From NCBI RefSeq assembly GCF_027887165.1, contig NC_077228.1:102829362-102893361 (forward strand): 64,000 nt of DNA, given 5' to 3'. The position numbers and the translations under genes are program-made. Numbering within the stretch: the first letter of the stretch is position 1; the number at the start of each line of letters is the position of its first letter. The DNA comes from Monodelphis domestica. Lineage: Eukaryota > Chordata > Mammalia > Didelphimorphia > Didelphidae. The notes beneath the pieces were generated by a model. The model was not told the origin of the DNA. It searched no databases and was given only the letters and a program-made list of their open reading frames with translations. Below, piece by piece: positions 39,401 to 52,989 of the stretch.

Positions 39401-42400
39401 CTTTTGGGGATATAAACCCAGCAGTGGTATGACTGGATAAAAGGGCAGGCAGTCTTTTAGTGCCCTTTGGGCATAGTTCCAAATTGTCATCCAGAATGGA
39501 TGGATCAATTCATAACTCCACCAGCAATGCATTAATGTCCCAATTTTGCCACATCCCCTCCAATATTTATTACTTTCCTTTGCTGTCATATTAGCCAATC
39601 TGCTAGGTGTGAGGTGATATCTCAGAGTTGTTTTGATTTGCATTTCTCTAATTATAAGAGATTTAGAACACTTTTTCATGTGCTTATTAATAGGTTTTAT
39701 TCCTTTATCTGAAAATTGCCTATTCATGTCCCTTGCCTATTTATCAATTTGGAATGGCTCATTTTTTTTGTACAATTAATTTAGCTCCTTATAAATTTGA
39801 ATAATTAGGCCTTTGTCAGAGATTTTTGTTATAAAGATTTTCTCCCCAATTTGTTGCTTCCCTTCTAATTTTGGTTCCATTGGTTTTGTTTGTACAAAAT
39901 GTCTTTAATTTAATGTAATCAAAATTATTCATTTTACATTTTGTAATATTTTCTAACTCTTTCTTGCTTGATCTTAAAATCTTTCTTTTTCCATAGATCT
40001 GACAAATATACTATTCTATTTTCACCTAATTTACTTATACTTTTCTTTTTCATAATCAAGTCATTCACCTATTCTTAATTTGTCTTGGTGTAGGGTGTGA
40101 GATATTGATCTAAACCTAATCTCTCTCATATTGTTTTCCAATTTTCCTAGAAGTTTTTGTCAAATAGTGGGTTTTTGTCCCAAAAGCTGGGATCTTTGGG
40201 TTTATCATACACTGTGTCTTGCTGAGGTCATTTACCCTAAGTCTGTTCCACTGATCCTCCCTTCTGTCTCTTAGCCAGTACCATATTGTTTTGATGATAA
40301 CTGCTTTAAAGTACAGTTTAAGATCTGGTAATACTAGACCCCCTTCCTTCACATTTTTTTCTTTATTTTCCTTAATATTATTGATCTTTTGTTCTTCCAA
40401 ATGAACTTTTTAATAGTTTTTTCTAATTCAGTAAAAAAGTTTCCTGATAGTTTGATAGCTATGGCACTTAATAAGTAAATTAATTTGGGTAGAGTTGTCA
40501 CTTTTATTATGTTAGCTTGTGCTACCTATGAGCAATTAAAGTTTTTCCAATTGTTTAGATCTAGTTTTAATTGTGTGGAAAGTGTTTTGTAGTTGTGCTC
40601 ATATAATTCCAGTGTTTGTCTTGGCAAATAGATTCCTAAATATTTTATATCATCTAGGGTGATTTTAAATGGATTTTCTCTTTCTAACTCTTGCTGCCGG
40701 AATGTGTTGGAAATATATAGAAATGCTGATGATTTATGTGGGTTTATTTTATATCCTGCAATTTTACTAAAGTTGTTGATTATTTCCACTAGCTTTTTAG
40801 CTGATTCTCTAAGATTCTTTAAGTAGACCATCATATCATCTACAAAGAGTGATAGCTTGGTCTCCTCTTTACCTATTTTAATACCTTCAATTTCTTTTTC
40901 TTCTCTGATTGCTGCTGCTAGTGTTTCTAGTACAATGTTAAGTAATAGAGGTGGTAATGGGCATCCTTGTTTCACTCCTGATCATATTGGGAAGGCTTCT
41001 AATTTATCCCCATTGAAGATGATGCTTGCTGATAGTTTTAAATATATACTGTTTATTATTTTTAGGAATGGCCTTTCTATTCCTATGCTTTCTAGTTTTT
41101 TTTCAATAGGAATGAGTATTGTATTTTCTCAGAGGCTTTTTTGTGTATCTATTGAAATAATCATGTGATTTTTGTTGGTTTGCTTGTTAATATGGTCAGT
41201 TATGTGAATGGTTTCCCTAATATTGAACCACCCTTGCATTCCTGGTATAAATCCTACCTGGTCATGATGAATAACCCTCATGATCACTTGCTGTAGCCTT
41301 TTTTCTAGTATTCTATTTAAGATTTTTGCATCTATGTTCATTAAGGAGATTGGTCTGTAGTTTTCTTTTTCTGTTTTTGATCTGCCTGGCTTTGGAATGA
41401 GTACCATATTTGTGTCATAAAAGGAATTTAGTAAAACTTCTTTGCTTATTTTGTCAAATAGTTTTTATAGTATTGGGACTAGTTGTTCTTTAAATTTTTG
41501 ATAGAATTCACTTGTGAATCCATCTGGCCCTGGGGATTTTTGTGTAGGGAGTTCTTTGATGGCTTGTTCAATTTCTGATATGGGATTATTTAAGTATTCT
41601 ATTTCTTCTTTTAGTCTAGGCAATTTATATTTTTGTAAATATTCATCCATATGGCCTAGATTACTGTATTTATTGCCACATAATTGGGCAAAGTAGTTCT
41701 TGATGATTACCTCTTTATTAGAGATGAGGTGGTTGCCCTTTCATCTTTGATACTATTAATTTGGTTTTCTTCTTTCCTTTTTTTTTACTAGATTAACCAG
41801 TACTTTATCTATTTTGTTTGTTTTTTTCAAAATACAAGCTTCTAGCCTTATTTATTAAATCAATAGTTCTTTCACTTTCAATTTTATTTTTTCCTTTAAT
41901 TTTTAGGATTTCTAATTTAGTTTTTATCTGGGGATTTTTAATTTGTTCTCTTTCTAGTTTTTTAATTTGCATGCCCAATTCATTGACCTTTTCCCTCTGT
42001 AATTTGTTTATATATGCACTCAGGGATATGAATTTTCCACTGACTACTGCTTTGGCTGTATCCCATAAATTTTGATATGATGTCTCATGATTGTCATTCT
42101 CTTCAGTGAAATTATTAATTGTTTTTATGATTTGTTCTTTAACCAACCAATTTTGGAGAATCATATTATTTAATTTCCAATTAATTTTTGGTTTGCCTCT
42201 CCATGTGCCTTACTAATTTTTATTTCATTATGATCTGAAAATGTTGCGTTTATTATTTCTGCTTTTTTGCATTTGTTTGTCATGTTTTTATGCTGTAGTA
42301 CACGGTCAATCTTTTTTTAAAAATGTGGTCAATTTCAAACATTATTCCTTAGTTACAAAAATCATATTCTATTCCTCCCTCCCCTCCCCCTGCCCTTCCC

Positions 42401-45400
42401 ATAGCTGATGAGCAATCCCACTGGGTATTACATGTGACCTTGAACAGAACTTATTTCCATGTTGTTGATGTTTGCACTAGGTTGTTCATTTAGGGTCTAT
42501 ATCCCCAATCATATCCCCCTGAGCCCATGTAATCAAGCAGTTGTTTTTCTTTGGTGTTTCTACTCCCACAGTTTTTCCTCTGAATGTGGATAGTGTTTTT
42601 TCTCATAGATCCCTCCAAGTTGTTCAGGATCACTGCATTGCCACTAATGGAGAAGTTCATCACATTTGATTGTGCCACAGTGTATCAGTCTCTGTGTACA
42701 ATGTTCTCCTGGTTCTGCTCCTCTCACTCTGCATCAATTCCTGGAGGTTGTTCCAGTCTCCATGGAATTCCTCTACTTTATTATTCCTTTGAGCACAATA
42801 GATATCCATCACCATCAGATACCATAATTTGTTCAGCCATTCCCCAATTGAAGGGCATCCCCTCATTTTCGAATTTTTTGCCACCACAAAGAGTACAGCT
42901 ATGAATATTCTTGTACATGTCTTTTTTCCTTATCATCTCTTTGGGGTACAAACCCAGCAGTGCTATGGCTCGATCAAAAGGCAGACAGTCTTTTAGTGCC
43001 CTTTGGACATAGTTCCAAATTGCCCTCCAGAATGGTTGGATCAATTCACAACTCCACCAGCAATGCATTAATGTCCCAACTTTGCCACATCCCCTCCAGC
43101 ATTCTTTACTTTCCATTGCTGTCAAGAACATGGTCAGTCTTTGTGAATATACCATGTGCTGCTGAAAAGGTGTATTCCTTTTTGTTCCTATTTATTTTTC
43201 TCCATATATCTATTAACTCTAATTTTCCTAATATTTCATTCACATCTCCTACCTCTTTCTTATTTACTTTTTGGTTTAATTTATCTAGATCTGATAGGGG
43301 AAGGTTCAGGTCTTCCACTAGTATAGTTTTCCTGTCTATTTCCTCCTTAAATTCCAATAGTTTCTCCTTTAAAAAATTGAATGCTATACCATTTGGGGCA
43401 TACATGTTGAGTACAAATACTTCCTTATTGTCTATACTGCCTTTTATCAGGATGTAATTACCCCTTTCTCTTTTAATCAGATATATTTTAATTTGTCTTT
43501 GTCAGATATCATGATTTAGACTCCTGCCTTCTTTTTCTCAGTTGATGCCCAATAGATTTTGCTCCAGCCTTTTACCTTTACCCTGTGTATGTCTACCTGC
43601 TTCATGTATGTTTCTTGTAGACAATTGTTATAAGGAGATTTGGGGGTAAGGAAAACAGAAGGGATCACTACCAAAACATATAAAAATAGGTTTATTAACA
43701 AAAAGGATTAGGAAGTTGGAAGGGGAATCAGGGAGTGACTTATCTCTAACCACCCAGAGCTTAACACACTAGGGTTTCTAATCTAAGCTTAACCTAACTG
43801 ACTAAAGAGTAAATAAATGATGAAGTCCAAAAGGGGCCCAGATTCTCACAAACTCCAGAGTCCTTGGTAGGGTCAGACTGGAGAATCCAGATGTAGGGTC
43901 CTTACAAGATCCAGGAAGGGAGGAAGTTCACACCCATATCATATCTGTCCACCAGAGTGATTGGGGAACTCACAATCAACCTTTTTCTTGAGGATAATCC
44001 AAGTCAGGCAGCTTCAAAGGTGATTTCTCCAAGGAGACTATCAGACACACAGCCTCTGTATCTGAATTCCAACTTCAGAGTTTCCCAGCTGCCTAACTGT
44101 CATAGAATCCTGACCCAGCCAGCTCTGCAGAATCTTGGCTTGAGGGCTGTCAATCAACTTTGCAAATTCTCTAGTTACAGTTCCCCCTTTGCACAAAACC
44201 AAAATTATGTTGAAAACACTATTTTGGCATTTTTGCACTATTTGATTTACATATTACTTAACCTAAAATATATATCCAAAATAACAAAACAACCTACACT
44301 CAACTATCTTATCCTACCTAATACTATCATATTCTAGGGATTTAATCAAGGAAAGGAAAAAGGGAATTAAATAATGAACAATTGCAAATTTCAAAAAACA
44401 GGTCAAACATATGCAAGAACATAAAAAGCAAATAACATCAAAATCAAAAGATAAACACAAATTTTATGCAAAACATTAAAATCATAAAATACTACTCTTA
44501 TCAACTAATACAGAAAATTCCACTACTATTGCAATGCATAAACATCAAACTTAGAGAAAAACTTTTGAAAAATACAATAAATTCAACATTGCACAAGTTT
44601 TACAAAAAAATTAAATCAAACCATCGAACTCATTTATGCAAAATACATTTAACAATAGATAAAAATTAAACATGTGATCTATTTACATAAACACACATAT
44701 ATGCACTTTATATTTATTATATTTATTCATGTTATATATACATATACATACACAATAATACAATTGATTTTTAAATCCTATTATACATATTATTTACATA
44801 TATTTACATACATATTTACAATTTTGTGTAATGTGATGTTATGTCACATGTACTATGTAATGTATGTTATCATATATGTTGCAATGTATTTTATAGTGTA
44901 GTTCAATATCTTACCTTATATTATCTGTCTTAAATTCTAATCTCATCTAACTAAAGTCCTATCTCCCAAAATCTCCTAAAACTTATCGTACCTACCTTTA
45001 TTCCTATACTAAACTAAGTAGCTAATTTTATAGTAACTAACTACTGTATAACTAATTATAATATTGTTAGTATGTAGCTATACATTGTTTCACATATTGA
45101 AGTAGTGATTTAATGTATCCTAACCATGTTTATGTTTTTGTGTATATGTGTTTATTATGTTGTTATTCACGCTATGTTATATTGTTTTGCTAGTGTTATG
45201 TCAGTATTACTGTTGTGTTAGTGTTGTTACTGTTGCATGCAATATACTTAACACAACTTCAGATTTTCCTTCTCATCTCAACTTGTTTGAAGAATTCTTC
45301 CTCTCCACAATCCATGGTAGTAAAATGTATTTATGAATGCTTATGTGAATTTATGTTATGTTGTTTTGTGTTATATTACATTACCCAAAATTTTTAATCC

Positions 45401-48400
45401 ATTAATCCATTAATTACTTGATCCTCTTCATTGCAAATTTCCTGCAGTCTTTATCTTTTTAATATTTATAAGTCTTTCAGTCTTTTACAATGTCCATTAA
45501 TTTTTGAATTATTCTCTTCATCTGCATTGTCCTCTTCCATCCAAATTTTCTCTTCCACTGGAATGGTCCTCTTCTTACTGATCTTTTTGACTGCAGACTC
45601 TATTTGCCTGATGATTCTCAGCTTTCCACAATTTATTCTTCTTCATTTTCTTCTTCAATAATCTGTACACTTTTATTATTAATACCATGAGCTAATTTAT
45701 TATGTGAACAATGGTACCATGAATCTCTACCTAATACTTTTACTGAAGATGGAGAAACTAACATAATTGTATAAGGACCTACCCAACTTTCTTGTGTTGC
45801 TGATGTTTTAGCAAAAATTTTTACATATACCATATGTATCATATGTAACATATCTCCTGGTTGAAAATCATGAAGAGAATAATCCAATGGACCAGATTGG
45901 ATCAGTGCTCCCATATCATGCAGTTCTCTAAGCCGTTGTTGCAATGCACTTAAATATGAAGCGATTTGACAATCTCCTCCTAGGAGAGATGTCTTACAAG
46001 TTTCTGCCTGTAATAGAGTATGTCCAAAGAGCATTTCATAAGATGATATATGTAAATCTGCTCTTGGTCTTGTATGTCGGTATAACAAAGCTATGAGAAG
46101 AATATCTGGCCATTTTAGATGAGTTTCAGCTCAGATTTTTCCCACCATAGTCTTGAGTTCCCTATTTACATGCTCCACTTAACCTAAACTTTGTAGGTGA
46201 TAAGGAACATGATATTTAGGTGTTGTTCCTAGATTTTCATAGACTCTTTTCAGGATATCTTGGGTGAAATGAGATCCTTTATCAGAGACTATGGTAAGTG
46301 GTACACCAAACCTAGGAATAATTTCCTTAACACTTTTACCACAAAGTTGGCTGTATTTGTATTTGATGGAAAAGCTACAGGCCATTTTGTTAACCTGTCC
46401 ACAATTACCAGACAAAACTTGCATCTTCCAGCTTTTGGCATGCTGATATAATCAATTTGCAAACTCTCAAATGGACAACATGCTAAAGGTCTACCACCCA
46501 AACCTTTCTTTCTGAATGCACCTTGATTGAATTTTTGGCAAACAACAACTTGTACAGAACTTATTTGCTACAGTACTTATTCCCAGTGCTTCCCTTTGCC
46601 TTCTTACAGAGTCTACTATAGCTTGAGTACCAAAATGACCTTTAGTGTGAATGGCTTGACACAAATAGATATATAAATCTTTTGATAACAGTGGTTTTCC
46701 ACTGTCTGCAACCCATATTCCATGTTCTTTCCTTGCTCCAAATTTCTCCTTCCACTTCTAAATTTCTGAGTCTACACAAGTTCTTTCTAGATCATCAGAT
46801 TCAGTAGTTGACAAATTCATTACATACACTGGATTATTCCTGACTGCAAATTTTGCAGTTATATCAGCTCCATTATTTCCTTTAGAGACTGAATCTCTGC
46901 CGCAAGTATGAGTTCTACAACGGATTACCACTAGCTGTTTAGGTTTTTGCATAGCATCCAACAACTCAGTTATTATTTATGCATGAGCAATTGATTTTCC
47001 CAATTGCTTTCCCAAGTAACAAAACCTCTTTGTTTCCAGATCTTCCCTATAGCATGACATATAGAAAATGCATAACAGGAGTCTGTATAAATATTTTCAC
47101 TTTTACCATCTAGCTAGAAGACATGCTTTCTTCAAAGTCACCAACTCTGCCCCTTGAGCACTAAGGTTACTAGGTAATGAACCATACCACAGTGTCTCAA
47201 ATTCTGTGACCACTGAATCACCTGTACATCTAATTCCATTACATAAATATGAAGAACCATCAGTGAATAACACTAAGTCTGGATTTTCAATAGGAGTGAC
47301 TTTTAAATCCATTCTAGGCATATCCACTAGATCTACTACTTCTATAAACTCATGTAATGGTTCATTGTTCTTTGGCAAATCAGGAAGAAGTGTAGCTGGA
47401 TTTAAAACTCTCCTCAACTGGATGTTCTTACTACCTAGGAGAATAATTTCATACTTAGAAATTCTTTGATCTGAATGAGCTTGAGTATGAAATTTTCTCA
47501 TTAGTGCTTCTATTTGATGTGAACAATATACAGCCAACGGACATCCCAAAACTAAATCTGCTGTCTTCTGGACTAACACAGCTGTAGCTGCTACACTCCT
47601 TAGACAAGGAACTGAACCAGTAGCTATTGAATCAAGCAGACACCTTTAATATCAAATTGAATGACAACTTTGTCCTAAAGTCTGTATAAGTATACCAGAA
47701 GCAATACCTTTAGTCTCATTAACAAACAGTTGGAATGGTTTTGTATAGGCTGGGATACCCAAAGCTGGAGCAGATAAAAAGGCTTCTTTAAGTTTACTTA
47801 AAGCTTATAGATGTTCAGGCTTTAGTTTCATAGGTTTTGGTTCTGTATTCTTGTTTAAATCTGTTAAACATTTTAATTCACTATATCCAGGTATCCATTG
47901 TCTACAGAAACTAGTTGTTCCAAGAACAGCTCTGAGTTGCTTTTTGGTCTTAGGAGCACTCAGTTTCTGGATATCTGCTATTCTTTTCTGTGTGATACTT
48001 CTGGAATTCTCTAATAACACAAATCCAAGATATTGCACTTGAGGCAAAACCCACTGTAATTTTACCTTGGATATTTTATTCCCATGCTTATACAATTCTA
48101 ACAAAAGAATCTTGCTATCTCTGAGACACACTTTAACATTTGGGGATGCAATGAGAATATCATCCACAAAATGCACTAATTTACTTTCTTTGAATGTTAT
48201 AGTTTTTAGATCTCTATTTTAAATTTATGAAAATTTACTTGGTGAGTCCATATAACCTTGGGGCAACCAAGTCCAGGTCTCCTCATTTTTTTCCCAGGTA
48301 AAAGCAAAGATATTTTGAGAATCCTCATGAATTGGAATTGAGAAAAAAGCTGAGCGTAAATCTACCATGGTGAAATATCTTGCCTGGCTTGGAATGGAAG

Positions 48401-51400
48401 AACTTATAGCAGCTAGACTTGGTACAATAGGGTGTGTCTTTATTACATAATCATTTACCGCTCTTAAATCCTTTATGAATCGAAATACCACTTTGCCATT
48501 TTGATCTAACTTTGGCTTTTTGATTGGAAGAATAGGAGTAATAAATTCTGAGAAGCAAGGTATAATGATCCCTTGTTGGATTAAAGATTCAATGATTAAT
48601 CTTATACCTTCTATTACTTCTTTAGTCAAGGGATATTAAGATACACAAGGAACTGGTCCTTACTTAGTCCTCACCCTTCATGGAGTAGCTGATTTCAATA
48701 GACCTACATCTGTGGAAGACTTTGACCAAAGATCTTCAGGGATATCATCAGGTATAGGATAGATTGAATCTAAATCATCCTCTGTTCTACTGAATCTAAA
48801 AACAACAATGGAAAAGCTTTTAGAGATTCTTCTGGTAGATGTAATGAAATATCACCAGTATCAGTATATTGGTTTGTTGCTCTTAATTTGCATAATAAAT
48901 CTCTACCTACAATATTCATTGGACTGTCTGGCATACAAAGGAATGCATGTTCCACAGATAAGGGAGCTAACGTAATCATTTTTGGTGGTAATTTTGATAC
49001 TCTCTCTGGTTTACCTGTAGCTCCTATTACTTTTATTGTACCAACAGCTCTATAATTCTTAGGAAGACTGCAAAACTGATTTATTGGCTCCAGTATCAAC
49101 CAGAAGGTCATAAATTTGGTTTCTTATAGTGACAGACACATATGGTTCTGTACTATTTGGTGGTTGGAATGTTTCCCAAATTGGTGCAAACACAGTAACA
49201 TCAATACAAAGCTCAGTCATTTCCTGTCCATCCACATTTACATCTGCTTGAATTGCATGATACTCCCATGATTTAACATCTTTAACACCATCATCAGCTT
49301 TTTTACTATTCCCATTGGTCCTTATAATCTCTATCATTGTTCTCATTTACAATCACATTATCTTTATTTAATTTACAATCTTTACTATTTTCCATTATTA
49401 CACAATCACTAGAATTTTCCACTAATTTTACATTATAGTATCCTTTTTCCTTATAATTATCAACACTAATTACATTATCATTTGTTTCAATCACATCACT
49501 TGTAACTTCATTAACCTTGTCATCATTATAATCAATTTCATTTATTTCCAAATCATTTCCTCTTTATTCAAATATAGAAGAACTCTGGGTACACATTCAT
49601 AAGGAACATGACCCTTTGTTTTGATCACCCTTAACTACTTGACTGTATTTGGACCTTGCCCCAGATTTAACCCACTCCTGCATGGTGTTTAAGTCTGGTG
49701 CTTGAGCCCCCCTGACGGCAAGCATTTTGGCATGGGTTAACATTATTTCTCCTTTGGTAATTGTTCCAATTATTATTATTCCAATTATTGTTTAATTGTT
49801 TTGTCTATTGAATCCTCCATTTCCATTCAATTGTCTTGAAAGTTGACCTCTAAATCTGTATTCCTTAACAAAATGCCCAATATGATTGCACATGAAACAC
49901 CCTTGGGGATAAGATCTCCTTTCCCTGGGCTTATGTTGATTGCTAGGTTGCATGAATCTTAGAGCTGCCATAGCCTTCACTTCTTTTATTTCGCTGTCCT
50001 TAGCTTTGTTTTCTGTTTCCCTTAGTTTCCTTTTTAAATCTTCTATCACAGTATCCCTGTCCTCATATTTTTCCTCAGTATCACAACACAAATATGTTGC
50101 CTTCCTTCTTAATTCCTCTAATCCCATTTCCTTCCAATCTGGGCAGATATTTTTGAAAAAAACAGTTTGATTTTTGGGATTGCATTCCTTACAAAAATTG
50201 TTTTTATGTGTGCAATTGTCCCTTCCTCTAAAACATCCATGTGTAAATATGTTTCTGCAGCCTCTGTAATACGTTCTAGGAAGTTTGTAGGTGATTCATT
50301 TATTTTTTGCTTAATATCCTCAAATTTAGACCATGCATTAGGCCTTTTTGTGTGTCTTTTCATTAAATCCATTATTGATTGTCTGACCTCTTTCATAAGT
50401 TCATATTCAACTTTGTTATTCAGGTCCACATCCTGGAAATTTTCAGGCCATGGAGTCAATAATGGATCCATTTTTGTCTCAGCTGTAAATTTATTCCTTT
50501 CCCTTTTTGTCAACAATTCCTTCATCAATAAATAGAAATCACCATAATCTGGGTCAAAAATATCAATAGCTCTATGAAATTCTCTAACCACCTTGTTTGG
50601 TTTTTCTACAGATGATGGAGTTCTATGTTTTATCGATTCTAAATTTTCTGTTGTAAATAATTTGTGTGTTTTTACTTTAAATATTTAATCTCTGGATACC
50701 ACAGGGATTTCCCTTAGAGGAAACAAGGATACTTTGTTTTTAATGCACTCCTCCTCTTCCTTTTGTAATCCAGTTAAACTTTTACTATCGCCATCATTAT
50801 CCTTCAGATCATTTCCAAAATCATTTGTAGCAATCATTCTTTCTTTCATGAATAACTCCATTTCATCTAACTTTTCCTTCATAAACATAATAATTTGCTT
50901 CAACTCTGAGTCCTTAGTAATTCACAACACAACTGATTTAAATCTATAACCAATACTTATCACCACAAATTTATACTTATATACCACAAAGAAACATATA
51001 CACATCAAAGGCACATATGACAATACAGTTTGCATGGTCAAACACATAGAGGGTTTCATCCATTGATATCCAAGCATTACATAACAGCATTGTGGAAATA
51101 AATTAAAAATTATGTAAGGGCTGTGTGAAACACAATCCCACAAGTAGAATAAATCATTCATCATGTCCCCTGACATGTTCACATTCAACATATATCCACT
51201 ATATGACACTGGATAAGATGTATTACTATCCACTTTTATTTATAATACTTAACAGTAAAGAACAGAAGGAAAATTTTTTTTAAAAAATGGCCACCTAGCA
51301 TATGTGTTGGTTGGATTTAAATATTTAAATACCCTTCATAGTTCAGCCAGAGTCACAGAATTCCATTGCCACCCCCCGGGAAGGTATCAAGTCCTGGGAG

Positions 51401-52942
51401 TGAAAAATGGAGTCTTCTCACTGCCTATCTGCTCTCTAACAGGATTTTTCTATCTAAATTCAATTATTTTCAGGTTTACCTAGCTGGCCCAACCAAAATG
51501 TTATAAGGAGATTTTGAGGAAAGGAAAACAGAATGGATCACTACCAAAATATATAAAAACAGGTTTATTAACAAAAAGGATAAGGAAGTTGGAAAGGGAA
51601 TCATGGAGTGACTTATCTCTAACCACCCAGAGCTTAACACACTAGAGTTTCTAATCTAAGCTTAACCTAACTGACTAAAGGATAAATAAATGATGAAGTC
51701 CAAAAGGGGCCCAGATTCTCACAAACTCCAGAGTCCTTGGTAGGGTCAGACTGGAGAATCCAGATGTAGGGTCCTTACAAGATCCAGGAAGGGAGGAAAT
51801 TCACACCCAAATCACATCTGTCCACCAGAGTGAATGGGGAACCCATACTTAACCTTTTTCTTGAGGATAGTCCAAGTCAGGCAGCTTCAAAGGTGATTTC
51901 TCCAGGGAGACTATCAGACACACAGTCTCTGTATCTGAATCCCAACTTCAGAGAGTTTCCCAGCTGCCTAACTGTCTTAGAATCCTGACCCAGCCAGCTC
52001 TGTAGAATCTTGGCTTAAGGGCTGTCAATCAACTTTGCAAATTTCCCAGTTACACAACATATGGGTAGGATTTTGGTTTCTAATCCATTATGCTATTTGC
52101 TTCCATTTTATGGGTGAGTTCATCCCATTCACATTCAGAGTTATGATTACCACCTGTGTCTTCTCCATCATTTTGATTTCCTCTCCTAGTCCTGCCCTTT
52201 CTTCTTTCACTATTTCTTTCTATACCAGTGTTTTGCTTTTAATCAGTACCCCTAATCCCTACCCTTATTTTATTTCCCTTTCCATCCCTCCCTTCTTATT
52301 CTTCTTTAGAGTCTATTAAATTCCCTCTCCCCCTCTCTTTCCTTTCTTTTTTGTACTCCCTGCCCCACTCCCCCCCTTGGTTTTTCCCTCTCAACTTCCT
52401 TGTAGGGTGATAGAATTTGATACTCCAATGGGTCTAGATGCTCTTCCCTCTCAGAATTGATTTCACTGAGAGTCAAGTTTAAGTATTACCTCTACCTTTT
52501 CTCTTATCCCTCTTACCCTCCCCTCCAACTTTTCCCTTTTGGTCAGTTTTCTCCCTTTCCCTTCCCTGATGTTGCTTCCCTTTCTAGCACCTCCCTTCTT
52601 ATTGATTATGGCCTTTTAAACTGCCCCCTCCCTCTTCCTTCTTTGTATTTCTTCCCTCCCCACCAGTTCGTTACTCTTCTACTTCTCTATAGGGCACCCT
52701 TCTGCTTCTCAATAGGGCACAAATCAATTCTTTGTCCCAATGGATCTGATTGTTCTTCCCTCTTTGAGTCAGTTTCAATGAGTGTAAGAATTAAGTATTA
52801 CTAGTTTCCAACCTCTTTCACCCTTCTATTATATTGGTCTTCTCCCCTGCTCCTGTCATATGATTCTTTATGAAATATAAATTTATCCCATTTTGTCTTT
52901 TTTCTAATTTCCCTTAGTATTGTCCTCTTTTTAAACCTCTAG

Positions 52943-52989
<47 letters not shown>

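Larger units (their letters stand above)
43622..52058 (-). mobile_element. Two-LTR endogenous retrovirus, gamma/epsilon-like (class I), nested in L1
   Basis: A complete provirus layout on the minus strand: LTR, gag, pro, pol, AT-rich stretch without env, polypurine tract, LTR. Flanks are caat (43622-43625) and caac (52055-52058), a 4-bp duplication with one mismatch, which fits class I ERVs. The target is L1 ORF2: ctttcttgtagacaa continues as caacatatgggtagg on the other side. All genes are interrupted. Confidence 0.88.

Noticed and set aside
44466..44901. Small open frames in the AT-rich ERV stretch as an envelope or accessory gene
   Set aside because: Composition-driven, no signal peptide, cysteine or fusion-peptide pattern, and on the wrong strand.
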